Positions 54,945 to 60,514 of a stretch of DNA of 60,514 bases are shown in pieces. The translations under genes were made by a program, and so were the position numbers. The notes beneath the pieces were generated by a model. The model was not told the origin of the DNA. It did not search any database and saw only the letters and a list, made by a program, of their open reading frames with translations. This DNA comes from Bacillota bacterium (lineage in GTDB: Bacteria; Bacillota; Sulfobacillia; Sulfobacillales; Sulfobacillaceae). Each line of letters starts with the position of its first letter. The first letter of the stretch is position 1. The DNA lies in NCBI GenBank assembly GCA_021784595.1, contig JAJYHT010000070.1, forward strand, positions 1 through 60,514, in the 5' to 3' direction.

Positions 54945-55844
54945 GTGTTGACGGATAATAGAACCGAGCGGATGCCACAGAGGGTGGCCGTAATTGGAGG
55001 CGGTGCAGTGGGGTGCTATATTGCATCGCAGTCATACGCCGCGGGACACGAGGTCATTCTTTGTCTGCGAACATCTTTTGACCGGCTCATTGTGGACTCC
55101 TCCAACATTTCGGAGGAAGTGCCAGTGACAATTACCACGGAGCCTGACCGTCAGACTATTGCAGATTGGGTGTTGATTACCACAAAAGCCCAAGACACGC
55201 TAAGCACGATGCCGTGGTTGGCTCACTTAGTGGGCAGCCACACCGTAGTGGTTCTACTCCAGAACGGCATCAACCACCAGGAGCGACTGCACCAAGTTGT
55301 GCCAAAGGAATCCATTTTACCAGGCTTAGTGTACGTCGCCGTGGAACGGATCGCGCCTGGTCACATTGTTCATCGAGGCGGCAGCAGAATTCTAGTTCCC
55401 GACACGGAGCACGGTGAAAGTTTTCGCAGGCTGCTCTTAGGCTCGAACACTCAAGTTTTGCTGGAATCGGATTTTCGCACAGCTGCATGGAAAAAGTTGC
55501 TGAGCAATCTCGCTGCTAATCCCATCACAGCACTCACTCTGCAACGAATTGGCATCCTGCAGCACCCGGAGGTCGAGGCGCTAGCCCGAGGACTGCTTCA
55601 GGAGGGCGTCGCCGTGGGTCGAGCCGCAGGTGCCATCCTCGGACCAGACGATATCGATCAGACACTAGCCCTTTATGCTCAGTTCGAGCCAAACAGTGGA
55701 ACCTCCATGCTTTATGACCGCCTAGCCGGACGTCCCTTAGAACACGAGTACATTGGTGGCGCAGTGGTAAGGGCGGGAGAGAAATATGGTGTTCCAACAC
55801 CGCTAAACCGAGTTCTGCTCACTCTTCTGAGAGAGCTGACGTGA
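54945..55844 (+). CDS. 2-dehydropantoate 2-reductase family protein
   Basis: About 299 residues. The GTG start has GGAGG nine bases upstream; the ATG at 54900 lacks an SD. The Rossmann motif RVAVIGGGAVGCYIASQ is near 11-27, VLLQNGINHQERL matches the conserved QNG, and AWKKLLSNLAANPITAL carries the catalytic lysine of PanE/ApbA. RPLEHEYIGGAV near the end fits the pantoate-binding segment. PanE reduces ketopantoate to pantoate with NADPH for CoA synthesis. No other pan gene is adjacent, and many PanE paralogues use other 2-keto acids, so the substrate is probable rather than certain. Confidence 0.83.
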   Translation: MLTDNRTERMPQRVAVIGGGAVGCYIASQSYAAGHEVILCLRTSFDRLIVDSSNISEEVPVTITTEPDRQTIADWVLITTKAQDTLSTMPWLAHLVGSHTVVVLLQNGINHQERLHQVVPKESILPGLVYVAVERIAPGHIVHRGGSRILVPDTEHGESFRRLLLGSNTQVLLESDFRTAAWKKLLSNLAANPITALTLQRIGILQHPEVEALARGLLQEGVAVGRAAGAILGPDDIDQTLALYAQFEPNSGTSMLYDRLAGRPLEHEYIGGAVVRAGEKYGVPTPLNRVLLTLLRELT

Positions 55845-56062
55845 AGCCGGAAGGGAAAGGGAAATCACGGCACCCGGACATTATATGTACCATAAAACAG
55901 ATGATCATTGGTTGACTCGGCAACTCCGATTGCAGTGGGAATTTGTCATTTGAGTCTGTACACTGGAGCACAACAGAATAGCCCACCAACTTGCGCATTC
56001 TTGCGAGCGGCTTTCTAGTCGCTCATAATGATAAAAACCGTAAATGAAGAGAGGATTCGGCG

Positions 56063-56605
56063 ATGGGTGAGAACAGAAGTGCTGGCATTGAACTGGCGAC
56101 ATTTGCGGGCGGATGTTTTTGGTGTATGGTCCACCCTTTTGACCAATGGCCCGGTGTTTTGCGGGTGGAGTCTGGATACACTGGAGGGCACACTGCCAAT
56201 CCAACCTATGAAGAAGTGTGCAGCCACACCACGGGACATCGGGAAGCGGTGCAAATCACTTTTGATCCCGACCAGATCAGTTACGCACAGTTGTTGGACA
56301 TTTTTTGGCGGCAGATTGATCCGACCGACGCCCATGGCCAATTCTATGACCGAGGTTCTTCATACCAGACCGCCATTTATTATCATTCGGAAACACAGCA
56401 TCAAGTGGCTCTAGACTCAAAAGCACGGCTGGCGGCTAGTGGACGGTTTCGCCAACCCATTGTAACCGAGATTTTGCCTGCGGCGCCATTTTATGCGGCA
56501 GAGGACTATCATCAGGACTTTTATAAAACCAATCCCACTCATTACACTCGATATCGCAAGGGATCGGGGAGGGATACTTTTCTCTTGACACATTGGAAAG
56601 TGTAA
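56063..56605 (+). CDS. msrA: Peptide methionine-S-sulfoxide reductase
   Basis: 180 residues. [13 protein letters not shown] holds the catalytic Cys18 of MsrA in [27 protein letters not shown] and [20 protein letters not shown] are further invariant blocks, and AEDYHQDFY near the C-terminus completes the substrate pocket. It reduces the S-epimer of methionine sulfoxide in proteins using thioredoxin. The ATG has AGAGGA eight bases upstream. Single gene with no MsrB partner in the window. A repair enzyme suits an oxidising habitat. Confidence 0.95.
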   Translation: MGENRSAGIELATFAGGCFWCMVHPFDQWPGVLRVESGYTGGHTANPTYEEVCSHTTGHREAVQITFDPDQISYAQLLDIFWRQIDPTDAHGQFYDRGSSYQTAIYYHSETQHQVALDSKARLAASGRFRQPIVTEILPAAPFYAAEDYHQDFYKTNPTHYTRYRKGSGRDTFLLTHWKV

Positions 56606-57004
56606 GAGGGCTATCTTTAACGATTTTGCCGGGAGTCCACAAGCAGGGCCAATCCTCATGCCCAAACGAATCTCAGCGCAACGGGGTTGGCTGGCGGGAG
56701 ACTACACTTGTTGCAGCACGCATGTTTGGATTGTTTATCCTGACCTCACGCTGGGATATCGGTTTTTATAAGGACTCAGTGTCTATCCAAAATCCGCCTA
56801 TGAATAGAAAGCAAATGATAAAGCGTTTGAAACCGGTTAGCGTGACGGAACTGTTACGATTGTAGAAGACCGTTTTTACCACGACGCTTATTCATTGGAG
56901 GAAGACACTTGCCGGCCGGAATTTAAACAGATCATTGGTCGCGAATTTTTCCGCAGTTCGAGTTGAGCTTTTACGTGAAGGGATTGGATGATTGAACCTT
57001 AATA
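56606..57004. other. Intergenic region, possible unidentified remnant
   Basis: A frame at about 56849-56970 reads TVTIVEDRFYHDAYSLEEDT and continues to a stop; it has no start or SD and I cannot assign it. Nothing else is recognised. Confidence 0.3.
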
Positions 57005-57096
57005 CCCCGGCTCGGGGAATGACACTACGGGGGGCTCCATGGAGTACGCGACAAACCGAACGGCCGTCCGCTCGGTAGCGATTCCCATGGAGCCCC
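57005..57096. repeat. Cluster of nested inverted repeats
   Basis: CCCCG/CGGGG (57005-57009, 57013-57017) is followed by a 12-bp perfect repeat (57031-57042 with 57085-57096). Inside the 42-base centre, ACCGA (57055-57059) pairs with TCGGT (57072-57076) around the palindrome ACGGCCGT. It lies just downstream of a minus-strand pseudogene. Mobile-element end or structured RNA are both possible. Confidence 0.5.
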
Positions 57097-57107
57097 ATCT
57101 CATGCTG

Positions 57108-57362
57108 TTATCTGGCAATGCGGCCAGACACTTTGTCATGATACTGCCTTGCGGCCTCGACGAACTGTCAAAGAGATTTTGAGCTGCTTTTTGAGATGAG
57201 GCTAAATCCTCCGGGTGTCATTGCACGCCCATTTTAAACGGCGCCAACGGGTCTTCTATAGCCTCGATAGTCCCATCGTCGGCCCGTGCTGCCATGTTAT
57301 ACCCGCGAGGAACCTTTGCTGCCGCTTGATGGTCAATCCTCTAAGCGCATGATAGATTGACC
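57108..57362 (-). pseudogene. C-terminal remnant of a PuuD-type class I glutamine amidotransferase
   Basis: Minus-strand translation gives DHQAAAKVPRGYNMAARADD, then GTIEAIEDP, FKMGVQ, a TGA, HPEDLASSQKAAQNLFD, and after a one-base shift FVEAARQYHDKVSGRIAR with a TAA at 57110-57108. FKMGVQ-W-HPE is the catalytic His/Glu signature of gamma-glutamyl-GABA hydrolases (PuuD/peptidase C26), so the TGA replaces the Trp codon TGG. A stop and a frame change also disrupt the part before DHQ. The N-terminal half with the nucleophilic cysteine is missing. Hence a dead gene fragment of polyamine/gamma-glutamyl catabolism. Confidence 0.75.
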
Positions 57363-57420
57363 AAGGTGCCGTACGGGAATAATACCTTCGATTCCTACAC
57401 TCAAGAGGGGGGCATGTCGA

Positions 57421-57654
57421 TTGGACCATTCACGTATTCTCGAGAAAAATGTCGGTTCGATAGACCGCATAGTGCGCGTCGTTATTGTTGCAATGCTCTG
57501 GGGGTGGCCCTTGATAGCGGGGCTTGGAGTATTAAGAACGGAAATCATGGGAGCCCTGGGAGGCATTATATTTTCCACCGTGATCACCCGTTATTGTCCC
57601 ATTTGGGCACTGTTCGGCATCTCGACGGTAAGCAATCGATTGCACAGCACCTAG
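57421..57654 (+). CDS. DUF2892-family small membrane protein
   Basis: 77 residues. NVGSIDRIVRVVIVAMLWGW is the DUF2892 start, followed by a second helix and ITRYCPIWALFGIST, the conserved C-P-x-x-x-x-x-GI end. Two membrane helices. The family often accompanies or is fused to rhodanese domains (YgaP), but no rhodanese is here. The TTG start has AGAGGGGGG nine bases upstream. Function unknown. Confidence 0.75.
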   Translation: MDHSRILEKNVGSIDRIVRVVIVAMLWGWPLIAGLGVLRTEIMGALGGIIFSTVITRYCPIWALFGISTVSNRLHST

Positions 57655-57906
57655 CAACAGCGCCTTCTTATAGAGTAGGCCCGAGGTCTTCATGGTTGTC
57701 TTCTCTAAGATGGTGGGGACAACTGGATGAAGGATGGTGCAAAATATCCAACACACCTCGTGACTGAACATTTGCCGTATGGCTTTAGGCATTGGCGACC
57801 TCCTGGATACCGCGACAGACGGTCTGGATTGGCGTATGATCTCATTCATATGCAACCAGCGACAACTCTGAAATTGGGGCGTCGTATTGAGGGGGGGTGG
57901 CTGACA

Positions 57907-58704
57907 GTGAGAACCATCAAGGGCCAACGAATCCTAATTACGGGCGCCTCTAGCGGTATTGGCGAAGCCTTGGCCCGTGGTTTGGCGCGCCAAGGCGCAC
58001 GCGTGGCATTAGCTGCTCGGCGCATGGACCGTCTGAAAGACATCGCGGATGAATTGCAGGCAGAAGGTCATTTTGCCTTTGCAGCACCTATGGACGTGAG
58101 AGATGCCCATTCGGTGGCGAGTGGCATTGCGCAGGCAGTGAAGGTCTTAGGGGGACTCGATATCTTAATCAACAATGCCGGGATTGCCTATTTTGGCGAA
58201 GTGGTCCGGATGTCCCGTGAGGCGTTGGATGCCGTCATTGAGACTAATATCTACGGGGTCATCTATGCCATCCAAAAAGCCGCTCCGCACCTAGCTGCCC
58301 AACACGGGATGGTCGTCAACGTGACTTCGGGCCTATCGAAACGGGCACTGCCGCTGCTGACGGTCTATGCCGGTACCAAGAGTATGTTGAACGCCTTGTC
58401 GGATGGCATGCGCCTGGAATTGCGAAGACATCAGATACATGTCCTTAATTACAGTGCCCCTGAGACGGCCACCGAATTGTCGAGCCACACTCTTCACGAA
58501 GAAGGCCGAAGTTTGCCTCCGATCCGCCGTCGGTTGGCCGAACCTGAACGCGTCGCCAACGCCATTATTGGCGCTATCAGACGAGAGCGGCGCCAGGTCT
58601 TTGCCGGAGCTGGGCTCTTATGGCTTGCGCTCTTGATGCCACGAGTCGTCGACCACGTGTTTTATCGCGCCTTGGTGTTGCGTTATGGTCGTGACACGCT
58701 CTAG
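57907..58704 (+). CDS. SDR-family oxidoreductase
   Basis: About 265 residues from a GTG with GAGGGGGGG nine bases upstream. TGASSGIGEALARGLARQGA, DILINNAGIAYFG, VTSGLSKRA (catalytic Ser) and YAGTK (catalytic Tyr/Lys) define a classical SDR. The C-terminus has a hydrophobic LLWLALLMPRVVDHVFYRAL segment, suggesting membrane association and a lipid-like substrate. The frame extends upstream to 57727 without SDR character. Substrate unknown. Monocistronic. Confidence 0.88.
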   Translation: MRTIKGQRILITGASSGIGEALARGLARQGARVALAARRMDRLKDIADELQAEGHFAFAAPMDVRDAHSVASGIAQAVKVLGGLDILINNAGIAYFGEVVRMSREALDAVIETNIYGVIYAIQKAAPHLAAQHGMVVNVTSGLSKRALPLLTVYAGTKSMLNALSDGMRLELRRHQIHVLNYSAPETATELSSHTLHEEGRSLPPIRRRLAEPERVANAIIGAIRRERRQVFAGAGLLWLALLMPRVVDHVFYRALVLRYGRDTL

Positions 58705-58832
58705 ATGATGACAAGCCTGGCTGGTCAAAGGCCTAAACGCGGCAGTTGTGAACCTCAAACGGCATCATGCGAATGTGAGGCCGCCCGATATGGTGGTGAG
58801 CGCTATGGGGAGCGGTGTGCCGCATAAATAAG

Positions 58833-58870
58833 CCACGACCTCGGAGCAGCACTGTGCAACGAGATCGTGG
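58833..58870 (-). terminator. Terminator between convergent SDR and PfpI genes
   Basis: 11-bp stem (58833-58843 with 58860-58870) with one G-T pair on the minus strand, followed there by CTTATTTAT. It starts eight bases after the PfpI-type stop codon. Confidence 0.6.
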
Positions 58871-58877
58871 TGATCGA

Positions 58878-59438
58878 TTAATTTGGCGCGTGTTCCTTTA
58901 AAAGAGTTATGAAAGCGCGCATCCATTCGGGATGGTCCGGCCATGCTCTAGCAGATACCATATTGCCGTCCACGACCGCGGCACCATCCACAAATGTGGC
59001 ACCTGCCGCCGAAATGTCGGGTGCTAGCGCGGGATAACCCGAGATGGTGCGGCCTTGGAGAACGCCGGCCGCTGCCAAGGCGAGGGGAGCGTGACAAATT
59101 TGCGCGATCGGAGCGCTGTGGTCAAAGAAGAAGCGCACAATGCGGGAAAAGTCCGGGTCATTGCGAATCCATTCGGGAGCGCGTCCTCCGGGAATCACTA
59201 CCGCTTGATAATCGCTAGGGTTGACGTCCTTAAATGCGATGTCGACTGGCACCCGGTAGCCCAATTTTTCGGTATAGGTATCGAATCCGGGCTCAAAGTC
59301 ATGGACCACGGTTTGAATCGCCTTTTTGGTGGGGGCTGCAATATGTACCTCGTATCCTTCTTCACGCAGGCGTTGGTAGGGATACATTACTTCCAGCGAC
59401 TCTCCACCGTCACCAGTTAAAATCAGAATTCGCGTCAT
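58878..59438 (-). CDS. DJ-1/PfpI-family protein
   Basis: About 186 residues from the ATG giving MTRILILTGDGGESLEVMYP, with AGAGGAG upstream. The nucleophile elbow AQICHAPLALAAAGVL holds the cysteine (near 106), with the acidic partner in GDGGESLE. YQAVVIPGGRAPEWIRNDPD is the family's glycine loop. Members act as glyoxalases/deglycases, chaperones or proteases; the biochemical role here cannot be fixed. Single gene, convergent to the SDR gene. Confidence 0.9.
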   Translation of the reverse strand: MTRILILTGDGGESLEVMYPYQRLREEGYEVHIAAPTKKAIQTVVHDFEPGFDTYTEKLGYRVPVDIAFKDVNPSDYQAVVIPGGRAPEWIRNDPDFSRIVRFFFDHSAPIAQICHAPLALAAAGVLQGRTISGYPALAPDISAAGATFVDGAAVVDGNMVSARAWPDHPEWMRAFITLLKEHAPN

Positions 59439-60200
59439 GCTGTTCTCACTCCTCTTTGTACAGATGAAAAAGCCAGGACTGTATCTTGGAACATTATACC
59501 AGATACCGAGGCATTCTAATGCCGGAAAGATTTGCAATTGTTGACCAGCGTATGACGGCATCATGCTCCCATGGTAGGCGCTCTTTCATGATTGCTGATT
59601 TGCACTAGGCCGTAGTCTCTTCATGCGTTGTTGGTGACAACTTTGGGAATGGAACACGGCCGCGATCCGTAAATGCTGCGTGAGATAATGTTAAATTGGT
59701 AGGTTCTGGGGATTGGTCAGAGAGGGAGACTTCAACCCAACGGCAGGTTAGGGGTAATGGCCATAAGGTCGCGCTTTGACAACCGGAAACAGTCGTGTGG
59801 TTGTCTCCCGCAATCGTGGGAGACGTTCAGACCTTCGGGCGACCGGATAGGGGGCTTTTGGCAAACCCCTTGCGAGTAAAGCTGACGTCAAAGTGGGTTT
59901 CTCGCAAGAATCCCCTTCCTTCAGGGAGGAGAATGTCAAAGAGCTCGCAGTAGAGCGTGATGGCCGTATCGGGAAGAATCCCTTTCACAGCGGTGCCTAA
60001 AGCGGGCAAAAGGAGTACTAGCGGCCATACCCACGACACAATGACCACCTTGACTCGCATTAGGCTGTCGGCGGTTCCTTAACCGTCTTCCAAGCCTTTT
60101 GGGTCAGTGCCTAATCGACCCGTCTCAACCCGATGAGAAGCAAAGCGCAGCTCTGATTTCTAAGAAAGACATAGCGCTCCTTGCCGGACGTCGGCTTACT
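59439..60200. other. 0.76 kb stretch, one doubtful small minus-strand frame
   Basis: A 77-codon minus-strand frame (60060-59827) begins MRVKVVIVSWVWPLVLLLPA, which could be a signal peptide or anchor, but there is no well-placed SD and the rest is unlike any family I know. Nothing else is recognised. Confidence 0.3.
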
Positions 60201-60401
60201 TCAAGGCGCAGTGACCCATATGAGTGCAATGTAGGCCAAAAACGACGCCAGCCATCCTACAGCCATAATGAACGAATCGTTGTTATGCTGTCCGTCCATT
60301 AAAAATGTCACGCCGCCGTAGCCGGCAAATAGGATGAAGAGCAGTCCGGCCACAGCCCAGAGGGTGGCGGGAGAACGGCCAATTTTGAGGCTCTTGGTCA
60401 C
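60201..60401 (-). CDS. Small membrane protein, two helices
   Basis: 66 residues. Two hydrophobic segments (LWAVAGLLFILFAGYGGVTF and AVGWLASFLAYIALIWV) are joined by a polar DGQHNNDS loop, with a basic N-terminus, consistent with a small inner-membrane protein. The GTG at 60401 has no good SD, so the true start may differ. Family not recognised. Confidence 0.45.
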   Translation of the reverse strand: MTKSLKIGRSPATLWAVAGLLFILFAGYGGVTFLMDGQHNNDSFIMAVGWLASFLAYIALIWVTAP

Positions 60402-60436
60402 TTTTGGTGCAGGGAGGAATTATGGTAATTAATGTC

Positions 60437-60480
60437 AAATAGACATGGAAACCCTGTAGGAGGTATGTCCATGTCTATTT
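60437..60480 (+). promoter_or_regulatory. Hairpin enclosing the SD and start codon of the right-edge gene
   Basis: A 13-bp perfect inverted repeat (60437-60449 with 60468-60480) has an 18-base loop that contains AGGAGGT (60458-60464). The start ATG (60471) lies in the right arm. If transcribed from upstream, the mRNA would lock the initiation region. Confidence 0.6.
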
Positions 60481-60514
60481 CCATTTTACCCGATTATCCG
60501 AACATGACGATTGA
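60471..60514 (+). CDS. 5' end of an unidentified gene (partial)
   Basis: ATG with an ideal AGGAGG seven bases upstream, open to the window edge: MSISILPDYPNMTI. Too short to identify. The self-paired start region recalls transposase genes, which often hide their start in read-through transcripts; this is a guess. Confidence 0.45.
   Translation, partial: MSISILPDYPNMTI

Noticed and set aside
57532-57927. Minus-strand frame with a good SD before an internal ATG (57794)
   Set aside because: It overlaps the DUF2892 gene, whose C-terminal motif is conserved, and I recognise no family. Kept only as a very weak candidate.

Overview
The window looks like the chromosome of a Gram-positive, spore-former-type Firmicute. 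Strong Shine-Dalgarno (SD) sites precede most genes, GTG and TTG starts are frequent, there are several lipobox lipoproteins, and a TPP riboswitch has a Rho-independent terminator. From memory the protein repertoire fits a Sulfobacillus-like acidophile, but no rRNA or core marker is present, so this is inference. I saw no tRNA, rRNA, CRISPR array or complete insertion sequence. The window has accessory character: short operons are separated by many 0.3-1.5 kb non-coding or decayed stretches.

0-9 kb: the 5' part of a lipoprotein gene runs off the left edge. A complete four-gene Wadjet (JetABCD) anti-plasmid operon follows (1184-7926), then a UPF0158 gene. 9-12.3 kb: a family 2 glycosyltransferase faces a gmd-rmd pair predicted to make GDP-D-rhamnose. 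12.3-20 kb: a decayed coiled-coil gene, then a compact AddB-like/AddA-like helicase-nuclease pair joined by an ATGA overlap. 20-24.2 kb: a SolA-type FAD amine oxidase and an APC permease, divergent from an RpiR-type regulator.

24.2-32 kb: a lipoprotein; a CytX-like NCS1 permease under a TPP riboswitch, so probably a thiamine-precursor importer; an acyl-CoA synthetase ending in a 23-bp perfect hairpin; and gene remnants. 32.4-39.7 kb: a tightly packed seven-gene operon behind a good sigma-A-type promoter: DeoR regulator, BtpA/SgcQ-family protein, APC permease, nucleotidyltransferase-fold protein, metallophosphoesterase, FGGY kinase and SDR dehydrogenase. I cannot match it to a described pathway, and it is the best candidate for an undescribed system.

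39.9-45 kb: divergent EamA transporter and LysR regulator, an MFS transporter behind a structured leader with an upstream ORF and terminator (candidate attenuator), and a LysE-type exporter. 45.3-51.3 kb: three exported proteins: a lipoprotein, a beta-helix/SGNH-hydrolase fusion and a Ycf48-like beta-propeller lipoprotein. 51.6-60.5 kb: MFS transporter, soluble acyl-ACP desaturase, PanE-type reductase, MsrA, a newly recognised PuuD-type pseudogene on the minus strand, DUF2892 membrane protein, SDR, DJ-1/PfpI protein, a small membrane protein, and at the right edge a gene start held inside a 13-bp inverted repeat.
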